Shown here piece after piece: positions 55,428 through 62,828 of a stretch of 62,828 nucleotides of DNA. The notes under the pieces were generated by a model. The model did not search any database, was not told where the DNA came from, and was given only the letters and a program-made list of their open reading frames with translations. Numbering within the stretch: the first letter of the stretch is position 1; every line of letters begins with the position of its first letter. The stretch comes from Oscillospiraceae bacterium (GTDB taxonomy: Bacteria; Bacillota; Clostridia; Saccharofermentanales; Saccharofermentanaceae): NCBI GenBank assembly GCA_902802325.1, contig CADCLV010000005.1, forward strand, positions 1 through 62,828, read 5' to 3'. Position numbers and translations under genes: made by a program.

Positions 55428-57596
55428 TTACGCAGCCAGTTCGATCACAACGTCGTCCAGATAGAAATCATCTGTAACATCTGCGGTCTCCCAGTAAAGT
55501 CTCAGAGTAGTCAGTTCAGGAACATCATACTCACCGGTTTTGGTTGTCCACTTGGCACCGGTCATATCCAGTTCACCTTCAACAATGACCCAGTCATGGC
55601 TGCTGGTATCTACTTCTTCGATACGCGGCCACAGATCACTGATATCAGCAGTAAATGCCAGTACATCAGCTGTGGACTTAACAGCGAAGGAATACTTGAT
55701 CTTCTTGCCGATGAAGCGGGAAACATCGATCGTGTATCCATCCCATGTTTCAGAAGCACCGGTAACTGCCAGGCACTTAGAATCATGTTCACCGTCTACA
55801 ACAGAGATCGTTACACCGGCACGGGAAGCGCCGCTGAACTTACCGTCATCATAGTTCTCCTTGATCGGATCGCCTTCCTTCGGCGGTTCTACGTAGTCAG
55901 CCGGCTTTTCGATTTCGCCGCCCTTCTTCGCATTTACGATACCCTGGAATGCAGGCTTCGCAGAAAGGTCACCACGGAAGACTACCGGAGTCTGCTCACG
56001 TCTCCAGGAACCGGCATCTGTCAGACCCCAGATGGTAACGCTATCAATGTCGATACCTTCAGCCTTGAGAGCCAGAACAGTCTCGAACAGTTTCTGATAG
56101 TATACGCCCTGCTCATAATCCGCATTAACCGGCGGAGCATTTACGTCAAGCTCAGTGATCTCAATTGTTACACCCAGCTCATCAACATACTTTCTGATCA
56201 TGTCGGCATACTTATCAACCGGAGCATCAGAAATGGTGATGTGGGACTGCAGACCCATACCATCGAGGTTGCCGGCTTCAGCGATCGGCTTCAGAACTTC
56301 GATGATCTTATCCTGCTTCTTGGTTACATACTCGTTGTAATCATTGTAGAAAAGCTTAATTCCTTCCGGAGCATACTTTCTTGCATATTCGAAAGCGTAC
56401 TGCAGGAAATCCTCACCAATGGTCTTGGTCCAGTTACTCTCACGGAGCTGGTAGTTGTCGTCTACACACTCGTTAGCTACGTCAAATGCATAGAACAGGC
56501 CCGGATAATTGGCGTCTACCCACTCAAATACAGACTTGATGTAGTTTTCCATACGCTTCAGCATCAGCTCACGGGAAGCCAGTTTTCCATTGGTGTCATA
56601 ACCCTCATAGAAGAACCAGTCCGGAGTCTGGGAGTGCCATACCAGTGTATGACCACGCATCTTAAAGCCATTCTCTTTTGCGAAATCCAGAATACCTGTG
56701 CAACGGGTGAAATCCAGCGCCGGGCACTCATCGTACTTTGCCGGATCTGCCAGAGTTGTCTTCGCATCCAGGATATTCTCCGGCTTCATCTCGTTTTCAC
56801 AAGTGATAGAGTTGAATTCCTTGATAAGGAGCTGTCTGGGTTCGTCATGCTCATTGGTGATCAGCGACTCAGGAACGCAGCATCCGAAAAGGAAATCATC
56901 CTTATAGAGTTCCTTCAGGGACTCATAGGAAGAAGTGTCTACCAGCTCAACTTCGCCAACGTTGCTCGGATCAAAGTAATCGCCTTCAACAGTGATATAC
57001 ATATAATCGACAAAGATATCAGTGGTATCACCACTCTCGATATAGATGTATACGTTTGTTGCTGTCTCCGGGATCGGTGTGGTTCCGATTCCTTCTACAA
57101 AACCGTCCTTACAGTCGGTGATGTGGAACAGATTCGAATATGTCGGGCTGCCAAGTACGTCAAACTGCAGCGATACGATAACGTCTCCGCCGCCGCTCTT
57201 TACCGCAGTCTGAATACGTACGGTATTACCGGCCAATTCACTACACGGGAAATTGATACCATTCCAGTTCTCCATACGGTTTGTGCAATGCAGCACCTTG
57301 CCGTTGGCCTTGTTGGCATCTTCTACAGAAAGCTGGACGTCTTCACCACGCGGTTCATACTTGACCTCGTCGCCACCCATGTCCTCCAACACACACGGAA
57401 CCCCGTCTGGTACTTCCGGTTTGCTGACTTCTACCTGCTCAAATCCACCTTCTGGTTCGGTGGTCGTTGCTACCGGCGGATGATACCCTTCAAGAGAGAC
57501 AGATGTGGATTCATCTGACTTCTTGCATCCGGTCATAGCAACGGAAGAGAGCATGGCAAGCGCCAGAACCAGCGCACCCATCTTTTGCTTCTTCAT
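55428..57596 (-). CDS. Lipoprotein endo-1,4-beta-xylanase (GH10) with two carbohydrate-binding modules
   Basis: 722 residues. The signal peptide ends in lipobox VAMTGC (Cys24), so the enzyme is tethered to the cell surface. A CBM4/9- or CBM22-like module (about 65-205) is followed by the GH10 TIM barrel (about 225-555) with ITCENEMKPE, GHTLVWHSQTPDWF, the acid/base Glu376 in DVANEC and the nucleophile Glu482 in IEITELDV. A second CBM4/9-like module (about 585-722) ends it. The ATG at 57596 has GGAGG 8 bases upstream. It has its own promoter, a LacI-type operator and a terminator; no transporter is adjacent. Confidence 0.94.
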   Translation of the reverse strand: MKKQKMGALVLALAMLSSVAMTGCKKSDESTSVSLEGYHPPVATTTEPEGGFEQVEVSKPEVPDGVPCVLEDMGGDEVKYEPRGEDVQLSVEDANKANGKVLHCTNRMENWNGINFPCSELAGNTVRIQTAVKSGGGDVIVSLQFDVLGSPTYSNLFHITDCKDGFVEGIGTTPIPETATNVYIYIESGDTTDIFVDYMYITVEGDYFDPSNVGEVELVDTSSYESLKELYKDDFLFGCCVPESLITNEHDEPRQLLIKEFNSITCENEMKPENILDAKTTLADPAKYDECPALDFTRCTGILDFAKENGFKMRGHTLVWHSQTPDWFFYEGYDTNGKLASRELMLKRMENYIKSVFEWVDANYPGLFYAFDVANECVDDNYQLRESNWTKTIGEDFLQYAFEYARKYAPEGIKLFYNDYNEYVTKKQDKIIEVLKPIAEAGNLDGMGLQSHITISDAPVDKYADMIRKYVDELGVTIEITELDVNAPPVNADYEQGVYYQKLFETVLALKAEGIDIDSVTIWGLTDAGSWRREQTPVVFRGDLSAKPAFQGIVNAKKGGEIEKPADYVEPPKEGDPIKENYDDGKFSGASRAGVTISVVDGEHDSKCLAVTGASETWDGYTIDVSRFIGKKIKYSFAVKSTADVLAFTADISDLWPRIEEVDTSSHDWVIVEGELDMTGAKWTTKTGEYDVPELTTLRLYWETADVTDDFYLDDVVIELAA

Positions 57597-57651
57597 GTTA
57601 CAATCCTCCATTTTCTGCGGACTTTTTATCCACAAATTTACTACTCATTCC

Positions 57652-57680
57652 ATATTAGCGGAAAGAACTTCGAACTTCAA
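57652..57680 (-). promoter_or_regulatory. Xylanase promoter
   Basis: Minus-strand TTGAAG (57675-57680), 17 bp, TAATAT (57652-57657), about 55 bp upstream of the start codon. Confidence 0.6.
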
Positions 57681-57689
57681 TGATTTTTC

Positions 57690-57703
57690 CGAAATCGCTT
57701 TCG
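57690..57703. promoter_or_regulatory. LacI-family-type operator upstream of the xylanase gene
   Basis: CGAAATCGCTTTCG, palindromic around a central CG, 9 bp upstream of the -35. Identical in sequence, orientation and position to the site at 14581 upstream of the DUF4867 gene. Confidence 0.65.
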
Positions 57704-57761
57704 AAGTTTTTCTTAACAATTATGACAAAGCAAAATTTTTAAATTTCTTTAGTAAAAAAAC

Positions 57762-57784
57762 GAACCGGCCATATTGGCCGGTTC
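57762..57784 (-). terminator. Terminator of the gene at 57821
   Basis: Stem GAACCGGCC / GGCCGGTTC with a 5-base loop; minus strand continues GTTTTTTT. Confidence 0.92.
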
Positions 57785-57820
57785 AATATATTGTTACTTT
57801 TATAAAATGCGGATCGAAGT

Positions 57821-58345
57821 TTACAGTGACGTAACCAAATCAAGTATCCCACCTATGGAAGTGACATCCCCCGCGCGTCCGTTCGCGATATATACAGCAT
57901 TTTCCAGACAATAATCATCCATGACCCACGAGCCGCCCTGCTTCTCAAATACAAAGAGTGCATTTCCAGTGGAGCCGTCCTTTCGAATGATCTCTACAGT
58001 AAAGACATAATAATTGTCCTTATGAGTTGTATCTTTGATCTTAAAATAGGTTCCTAGCATAAGGGACGCTCTGGCGGCGTCATCCGAATCAAATTTCTCA
58101 TTATGCAGAGACTCAGCCATAAGCCGGGGATTACTGATGGTGATATGGTTAGGATTTCCCTTGTAATTGGACCATGTATCCTTTCCTTTATTGATGCAGC
58201 CACAGGATTCGAGCATATACTCGATCCTTCCCTTCAGCATCGCCTTATCACTACCCGGTCCGTACTTATCAAACAGATAAACTCCAAGAATAGCGACAAA
58301 AACCACCGCAATAGCGATGGATGCAATAATGTAACTCTTTTTCAT
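57821..58345 (-). CDS. Membrane-anchored extracellular protein of unknown function
   Basis: 174 residues with one N-terminal membrane helix (about 5-25) and an external domain of helix-then-beta pattern ending in VFEKQGGSWVMDDYC, reminiscent of NTF2-like secreted domains. AAAGGAGAAGG precedes the ATG inside a 70-base purine-rich leader. Similar in layout to the next gene upstream (58454), and both may be divergent paralogues. Confidence 0.72.
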   Translation of the reverse strand: MKKSYIIASIAIAVVFVAILGVYLFDKYGPGSDKAMLKGRIEYMLESCGCINKGKDTWSNYKGNPNHITISNPRLMAESLHNEKFDSDDAARASLMLGTYFKIKDTTHKDNYYVFTVEIIRKDGSTGNALFVFEKQGGSWVMDDYCLENAVYIANGRAGDVTSIGGILDLVTSL

Positions 58346-58415
58346 TTTTCCTTCTCCTTTTTTCTTCTTCCTTTTTCCTTTTCGTTTTTTCCTTGATTAT
58401 TCTTCTCCTTTTTCG
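58346..58415 (-). promoter_or_regulatory. Purine-rich mRNA leader with two Shine-Dalgarno-like elements
   Basis: On the minus strand the 70 bases before the start at 58345 are almost all A and G and contain AAAGGAGAA twice, 50 bases apart. The downstream copy is the functional ribosome site; the upstream copy has no reading frame. Confidence 0.6.
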
Positions 58416-58453
58416 TATCAATATATTTACTGTTTTAATTGGTTAAAGAAAAA

Positions 58454-58996
58454 TCAGAACTCTTTCGCCACTTGTTCAAAAGCAGATACTTCCGCTTCAT
58501 CATAATCACGGCCATCTACAGTCAGGTGCTTTACTGCCTCAACGGTATTTGAAAGCATCCATTCTCCGTCATAGTAAAAATACTCCAGCTCAAGTTCGCC
58601 CTCATGATCATGGTAATAAATATGGATCTTAACTTCCGCATCACGGCCACTGACCTTTGTGCTAATGATTTTAAACCTTGCATCCTGAAGAATTTTGCCC
58701 GCAACTTTCTTAAAAAGGAACGATGCCTCTTCTTTTGAATCCGTGATCGATGACAGATCTATTGAATCAAGAGCAGAAAGATCTACTTCCTGGGAACTGT
58801 TCTTCAAATCATCATCGGAAACGACCGGAATATAATCTTCATCGACCTCGGTAGCACCCACACTCACCATTGTGCGGACTGCCGCCTTTCTGACCTTGGC
58901 TTTCTTTGAACGGTAATCCTGGATCAGCCCGCCGACGACCATTACAACAACAAGCGTAAGAAGTAAGATCGAGTATACTTTATATGATTTTTTCAT
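58454..58996 (-). CDS. Membrane-anchored extracellular protein of unknown function
   Basis: 180 residues from the ATG at 58996, which has GGGAGG 6 bases upstream and a promoter at 59028-59056; the longer open frame extends into that promoter. One N-terminal membrane helix (about 8-28) is followed by an Asp/Ser-rich linker and a C-terminal domain (about 85-180) with LELEYFYYDGEWML, similar in style to the neighbour at 57821. Function unknown. Confidence 0.75.
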   Translation of the reverse strand: MKKSYKVYSILLLTLVVVMVVGGLIQDYRSKKAKVRKAAVRTMVSVGATEVDEDYIPVVSDDDLKNSSQEVDLSALDSIDLSSITDSKEEASFLFKKVAGKILQDARFKIISTKVSGRDAEVKIHIYYHDHEGELELEYFYYDGEWMLSNTVEAVKHLTVDGRDYDEAEVSAFEQVAKEF

Positions 58997-59027
58997 ACAG
59001 GACCTCCCACGCTTAAATTGTTTTGAT

Positions 59028-59056
59028 AATAGCACAATCGAGAGGAAATGTAAATA
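59028..59056 (-). promoter_or_regulatory. Promoter of the gene at 58454
   Basis: Minus-strand TTTACA (59051-59056), 17 bp, TATTAT (59028-59033). Confidence 0.6.
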
Positions 59057-59102
59057 TTTTGTGAACAGATGTGAACGAAACTGTGAATAATGCGGACGTT
59101 TG

Positions 59103-59882
59103 TTATTCTTTGCCGATGTGGTGTACATCCACCTGCATATAAGGAACAGTCATATTGTTCTTTCTCAGCGTCTTATCCACTTCCTGATAGACCCGGCGGC
59201 GCAATGTCAAGCGGTCTGAAGGCGCACTCTGAAGGCGGATCCGGTAGAGGATCGCGGAACTTTCATAGGCCTGAAGGCCGAGAAATTCGGCTTTCTTGCA
59301 TTCTTTCCATTCCGAAACCACGGAAATGATCTCATCAAATACATCTTTGATCTTCTGCGGATCTTCTTCATATGAAAGCGGAATATCTATAACCGATGTT
59401 TCGCCAAGAACCTTAACCCGATCGATATTGCGGTTACAGATCCGGACTTCGTATCCCTCTTCGCGGTTAGTGAGCCTTGTGGACTTTAATGTCATATGTG
59501 TCACGCGGCCGGAATAACCCTGGATCTCAACAATATCGCCGACACGGAAAAAACTTTCGCTCAATATATTGACACCCATAATGATGTCTTTCAAAGCATC
59601 CTGAAGAGCAAGACCAACGATAGCACCGACGATTCCCAGTCCTGCCACAGCCGAGCTGACATTGATGCCGTTCACCTGAAGGATCAGAAGAATACAGATC
59701 ACGATCAGCATATATCTCACTATATTCAGCATCAAAGAGGCGAATGTATCCTTCTTTCCGCTTTGCCCGATAATTTTTCTGACAAAACGCCGCAACGCGA
59801 CCCAGATCACCAGTGTAACGATCAGTATAGCCAGACATACATATGGTTTTGGGGACATGACCCAGTCAATTATCGTTTGCAT
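59103..59882 (-). CDS. Small-conductance mechanosensitive channel (MscS family)
   Basis: 259 residues. Three membrane helices are present; the pore helix (about 74-110, GLGIVGAIVGLALQDAL) has the Gly/Ala alternation of MscS. It is followed by the beta domain with FFRVGDIVEIQGYSGRV and a C-terminal alpha-beta domain. Opens under membrane tension during osmotic downshock. It lies downstream of tRNA-Pro and its terminator; no promoter of its own was clear. Confidence 0.94.
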   Translation of the reverse strand: MQTIIDWVMSPKPYVCLAILIVTLVIWVALRRFVRKIIGQSGKKDTFASLMLNIVRYMLIVICILLILQVNGINVSSAVAGLGIVGAIVGLALQDALKDIIMGVNILSESFFRVGDIVEIQGYSGRVTHMTLKSTRLTNREEGYEVRICNRNIDRVKVLGETSVIDIPLSYEEDPQKIKDVFDEIISVVSEWKECKKAEFLGLQAYESSAILYRIRLQSAPSDRLTLRRRVYQEVDKTLRKNNMTVPYMQVDVHHIGKE

Positions 59883-59940
59883 TATTCTTCCTCTTCTTCG
59901 TTGCTTTTCTCATTATACAAGAATACGGCTGAAAAGAAAA

Positions 59941-59968
59941 AGCATCTGTGAAAACAATCACAGATGCT
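59941..59968 (-). terminator. Terminator of tRNA-Pro
   Basis: Perfect 10-bp stem AGCATCTGTG / CACAGATGCT with an 8-base loop; minus strand continues TTTTCTTTTC. Confidence 0.9.
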
Positions 59969-59976
59969 CTTTGTTC

Positions 59977-60052
59977 TGGTCGGAGTGGCGAGACTCGAAC
60001 TCGCGGCCTCTTGCTCCCGAAGCAAGCACTCTACCACCTGAGCCACACCCCG
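59977..60052 (-). tRNA. tRNA-Pro (anticodon CGG)
   Basis: 76 bases including encoded CCA. Acceptor stem CGGGGTG pairs with CACTCCG (one G-U), the anticodon stem CTTGC/GCAAG encloses TTCGGGA (anticodon CGG), and the T arm is GCGAG-TTCGAGT-CTCGC. Confidence 0.97.
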
Positions 60053-60066
60053 TTGCGAACTTCTAA

Positions 60067-60095
60067 ATGATACTTCTAAAAAAAGGACATGTCAA
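60067..60095 (-). promoter_or_regulatory. tRNA-Pro promoter
   Basis: Minus-strand TTGACA (60090-60095), 17 bp, TATCAT (60067-60072). Confidence 0.85.
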
Positions 60096-60131
60096 CTAAA
60101 AATTTCCCAAATCAGAACGAAACTTTCCTAA

Positions 60132-60160
60132 TTTGCGTATTTTCCAGTTTATTTTATAAT
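60132..60160 (+). promoter_or_regulatory. Promoter of the lipoprotein gene at 60221
   Basis: TTGCGT (60133-60138), 16 bp, TATAAT (60155-60160), about 60 bp upstream of the ATG. Confidence 0.55.
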
Positions 60161-60220
60161 GATGGCAGTATATCATCAAGATGTTTCAATTAACTTAAGA
60201 TGAAATGAGGAGATTGTTTT

Positions 60221-61372
60221 ATGAAAAAAAGATTTACTGGCGCTGCCGCTTTTGTTCTGTCAGCCTCTCTTCTGCTCTCCACTGCCTGTTCGAAAAAGGA
60301 CAGCAAGAAGAAATCAGATTCAGATCTGAACGAAGATATCGTGGAGGTCGTTGAGGACTACTTCAAGAACCTTTCCGACATGAGTTTTAAAAAGGTAAAG
60401 AAAGCTGTCGAGGACTCCGCATTTGCCGATCTGGATCTCAAGTCCGATGAATTCGATGTTCTTTCCGCCTATCTGGAAAAGGTTGAAATCGAAGTAACCG
60501 AAGCTGACGGCAAAGAGAAAAAAGGAACCGGTTCTGCTACTGTTTCCGTAACCTATGTTGATCTGAAGACGATCGTCAAAGATCTGGACGACAGCGATGA
60601 CGCTGAGGAATATATCGATGCCATTAACGCTAAAAAGGCCAAGACCAAAGAAGAAGAAATCGAACTGGATATGGTCTATGATGATGAGTGGAAAATTGAA
60701 GATGATACACCCGTTTATGATCTTCTGATGGATGAATTCGACACGATCTGTGAGAACATCTCCGGTGGTGCTCAGGTTGAGACTGATCCGACAACTATGT
60801 CAACAACAGAAGCGACAACTGTCCCCACCACAACAGAAGATACCACCACGACGACCACTACAGAAGCCACAAGCGAAGACTCTTCGACAACAGGCAGTCA
60901 GTCTCCTTCTGGTTTGCAGACACTTCCCTCTCCGGGAATCACCGATCGTCATATCAAAGTTGGTCAGGACTTCCTCGACACCTGTGGCAATCACGGTTTT
61001 ACCTATGAATTGTCTCAGGGAAATGAATACGATACCTATCTTCTCAGCCTTCCGGCAGACGATATGGCCTTGATCTACTGTGAATTCAAAGATGCCGCCA
61101 CATGCGATAAATATGCCGAGCAGCTGATCAATCAGGTTGTTTACACCAACATGCATATGGATAAGGGCGAGACAGTATCCGATGAATGGGACGGAAACAC
61201 GCACCACATCTATAGTCAGAATAACAGTGCGTACAATGGACACAGCATCGATATGTTCATCTACCGTGATGATACTATCATGGTCTTTGTTGCCATCGAT
61301 CAGTTCCCGCAGGCCGATGTCGCTATTGAGTACTACGAGCTTCTGAACGAGCTGGGTGTTTGGAAACTGTAA
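60221..61372 (+). CDS. Putative lipoprotein with Thr-rich linker
   Basis: 383 residues. The signal peptide ends in lipobox LSTAC (Cys23). The first domain (about 35-185) has an NTF2-like helix-strand pattern ending in DMVYDDEWKIEDD. A Thr/Ser-rich linker (about 188-232), probably extended and possibly glycosylated, leads to a second domain (about 235-383) with no recognised family. GAGGAG lies 8 bases upstream of the ATG. Single-gene unit between tRNA-Pro and a convergent secreted protein. Confidence 0.8.
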   Translation: MKKRFTGAAAFVLSASLLLSTACSKKDSKKKSDSDLNEDIVEVVEDYFKNLSDMSFKKVKKAVEDSAFADLDLKSDEFDVLSAYLEKVEIEVTEADGKEKKGTGSATVSVTYVDLKTIVKDLDDSDDAEEYIDAINAKKAKTKEEEIELDMVYDDEWKIEDDTPVYDLLMDEFDTICENISGGAQVETDPTTMSTTEATTVPTTTEDTTTTTTTEATSEDSSTTGSQSPSGLQTLPSPGITDRHIKVGQDFLDTCGNHGFTYELSQGNEYDTYLLSLPADDMALIYCEFKDAATCDKYAEQLINQVVYTNMHMDKGETVSDEWDGNTHHIYSQNNSAYNGHSIDMFIYRDDTIMVFVAIDQFPQADVAIEYYELLNELGVWKL

Positions 61373-61410
61373 TTTCTCTGTGAAATACAACTGAATACAG
61401 CGCATACAAA

Positions 61411-61442
61411 AAGGGACTGTCTGAGCGATCAGACAGTCCCTT
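61411..61442. terminator. Convergent terminator
   Basis: 14-bp stem AAGGGACTGTCTGA / TCAGACAGTCCCTT with loop GCGA. The T tract is good on the minus strand (TTTTTG) and poor on the plus strand. Confidence 0.88.
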
Positions 61443-61496
61443 CTCAATTATACTGTGTAGTGGATGCCGGTCAGGGAATCTGGGGATCCATGGAAC

Positions 61497-62828
61497 TTAG
61501 CCGGCATAGTAAAAGCCCATAAAGAGCTCATCCTGGTCAATACCGTTATACTTGATGCTCCAATCACTGTCACTTTGTGCAGGATCTGCCTGGAGTTCAA
61601 AGAAGAAGTTTTTGGTTTCGTCAGCATCGAGATACTCACAAAGCAGTGTTCTGCTGTCAAGATCAATGCCGATTACATTGAATACTGCATTTTCCGGAAG
61701 TGTGGCTGTTCCGTCCGCCGCTCCGTTACTATCAAACTTGTTTACGGTAATTTCCTTTCTGGTAGCCGCAATCTGGTTTCTTCTTCCCATATTGACCGTC
61801 TTTTTCGGCATGCCGTCATTTCCCATGGCAGAGACTCTGTCGATTACATAACCGGAACCCATAATGTCGGAATAGTTCGTAACCGTAAAATTCGCCGGGT
61901 CGTAGAAGAATCCGCCAGTATGTACGTTCGGCAGATTTCCTATGAAAGAAGACTGGAATTTAAAAGATGAACCATCATACTTAAACACTTCAACAACAGC
62001 ATCCGAACTTTCCATGTACAATTCTGTGTAAATATAAAAACCATCGTCAGTCTTCAGCAGATAGAATCTATATAGCCCCATATAGGAATAATGCAATTCA
62101 CTTTTCGGAAGCTGTTCTACCTGGCCATTTACTGAAATGCCTAAACTGATGAGGCTATCGTATTCATCTTTTTCGATCTCGGCACTGATAGTATCAAGAG
62201 CGCCATCACCATCAATATCCCAGATGATTTGTTGATTTAGATCAGATTGAAGGACGTAGTATTCCGGGGTAGCTCCGAACAGACTCATATCAAAGTAATC
62301 ACCTGCATACACTGCCGGAATCTTGTACATATTGAATGCAGAATCCACTGTATATATGAAAATGATTCCGTCATAAGTAAGAAGGAACGGTACATTTTCA
62401 TCCGGATCGCTGATCAGACCCGCCAGATATTCCACTTCCTGTGCGGATTGTGCTTGGAACTTCAGTGCATCATGAAAGTATTCTGCAAAGAAATTGGCAA
62501 ACCCGCCTCTGTCGGAAATGAGGTCATTCAAATTGTATTCCATCGAATCAGCGGAACGATAGTTATATGTTCGATAGACAGTTGAGCTGGAATTATTTGC
62601 CTTATCATATACCTCCTGACAAGTAACAAAAGAGAAGACTTCACTATCTGCGCGAACAACATATGTATTGCTCTTCACTGTAAAAGAATCGCTCGCAGAG
62701 CCATCTACATAGCTCGGCAGTAGCTGGTCGTACATACTATCGTAATCAGTATTCATAGCCGGATAGATTCCATCCAGCGAATTCCAAAGCTGATCGTAAG
62801 TATCCGATTCATTGATTGTAAGCAGATC
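61497..62828 (-). CDS. Extracellular protein with Ca-binding-like loop (5' truncated by window edge)
   Basis: At least 443 residues. The frame stays open from the window edge through the ATG at 62756, and the preceding codons read TINESDTYDQLWNSLDG, so the true start is outside. The N-terminal visible half (VFSFVTCQEVYDKANN, then MEYNLNDLI) resembles DUF3298-type extracellular domains. A DIDGDGALDTI segment resembles an EF-hand or FG-GAP calcium loop. The rest is beta rich. No enzyme family recognised; no membrane segment in the visible part. Confidence 0.75.
   Translation of the reverse strand, partial: DLLTINESDTYDQLWNSLDGIYPAMNTDYDSMYDQLLPSYVDGSASDSFTVKSNTYVVRADSEVFSFVTCQEVYDKANNSSSTVYRTYNYRSADSMEYNLNDLISDRGGFANFFAEYFHDALKFQAQSAQEVEYLAGLISDPDENVPFLLTYDGIIFIYTVDSAFNMYKIPAVYAGDYFDMSLFGATPEYYVLQSDLNQQIIWDIDGDGALDTISAEIEKDEYDSLISLGISVNGQVEQLPKSELHYSYMGLYRFYLLKTDDGFYIYTELYMESSDAVVEVFKYDGSSFKFQSSFIGNLPNVHTGGFFYDPANFTVTNYSDIMGSGYVIDRVSAMGNDGMPKKTVNMGRRNQIAATRKEITVNKFDSNGAADGTATLPENAVFNVIGIDLDSRTLLCEYLDADETKNFFFELQADPAQSDSDWSIKYNGIDQDELFMGFYYAG

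Noticed and set aside
55380..57518. A 712-codon open frame on the plus strand, antisense to the xylanase
   Set aside because: The opposite strand encodes an intact GH10 enzyme with catalytic residues, operator, promoter and terminator; the antisense product shows no domain or signal.

Overview
The window looks like a chromosomal segment of a low-to-moderate GC, Gram-positive anaerobe of the class Clostridia. The evidence is the Firmicutes gene order (efp-asp23-nusB-xseA/B-ispA-dxs-nadK-argR-recN; dapA-dapB-yajC-dnaG-trmK-nif3), strong AGGAGG ribosome binding sites, TTGACA/TATAAT promoters, many secreted lipoproteins and a lipoprotein GH10 xylanase that suggests a gut, rumen or other fibre habitat. 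Genes that normally sit in these neighbourhoods in spore formers (spoIIIA operon, spoIVB, spo0A) are absent here, as are tlyA and, between dnaG and trmK, the housekeeping sigma factor gene. An asporogenous lineage is likely. I see no IS element, prophage or CRISPR array.

Layout: 1-11.5 kb is housekeeping. It starts with a partial pseudouridine synthase. Then, read right to left, come a HAD phosphatase, efp, an Asp23/AmaP/DUF2273 cell-envelope cluster, nusB, xseAB, isoprenoid genes ispA and dxs, a lipoprotein, nadK, argR and recN. 11.6-16 kb holds aspartate kinase, a DUF4867 gene, O-acetylhomoserine sulfhydrylase and tRNA-Lys. 16.2-26.8 kb holds a candidate structured RNA, a lipoprotein, a PurM-like gene, type A RNase P RNA, the nif3-trmK-dnaG-yajC-dapB-dapA series, and the divergent queA-tgt pair for queuosine. 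26.9-33.7 kb is a compact five-gene Ser/Thr phosphorylation operon. 33.8-42.2 kb is housekeeping (DUF624-like, trmFO, topA, dprA, comM, ychF). 42.3-53.2 kb holds an ABC exporter, coaE, polA and a giant 2-hydroxyacyl-CoA dehydratase activase/dehydratase fusion. 53.2-62.8 kb is accessory and envelope related: a lone permease, a small protein, DHFR, the xylanase, membrane-anchored unknowns, MscS, tRNA-Pro and two secreted proteins.

The most striking system is the 26.9-33.7 kb operon. It encodes an FHA scaffold with an N-terminal zinc ribbon, a membrane-anchored PP2C phosphatase, a trypsin-like protease whose external catalytic domain is joined through the membrane to an internal FHA domain, a soluble PP2C, and a transmembrane Ser/Thr kinase with an N-terminal zinc ribbon. 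The short motif K-T-V-A-[I/M] occurs three times in the scaffold and once in the kinase, just before its membrane helix. I infer that these threonines are phospho-acceptors read by the two FHA domains.

Two regulatory observations stand out. An identical 14-bp LacI-type palindrome lies 8-9 bp upstream of the -35 box of both the xylanase gene and the DUF4867 gene. The aspartate kinase Shine-Dalgarno is separated from its AUG by a small hairpin that would restore normal spacing when folded.
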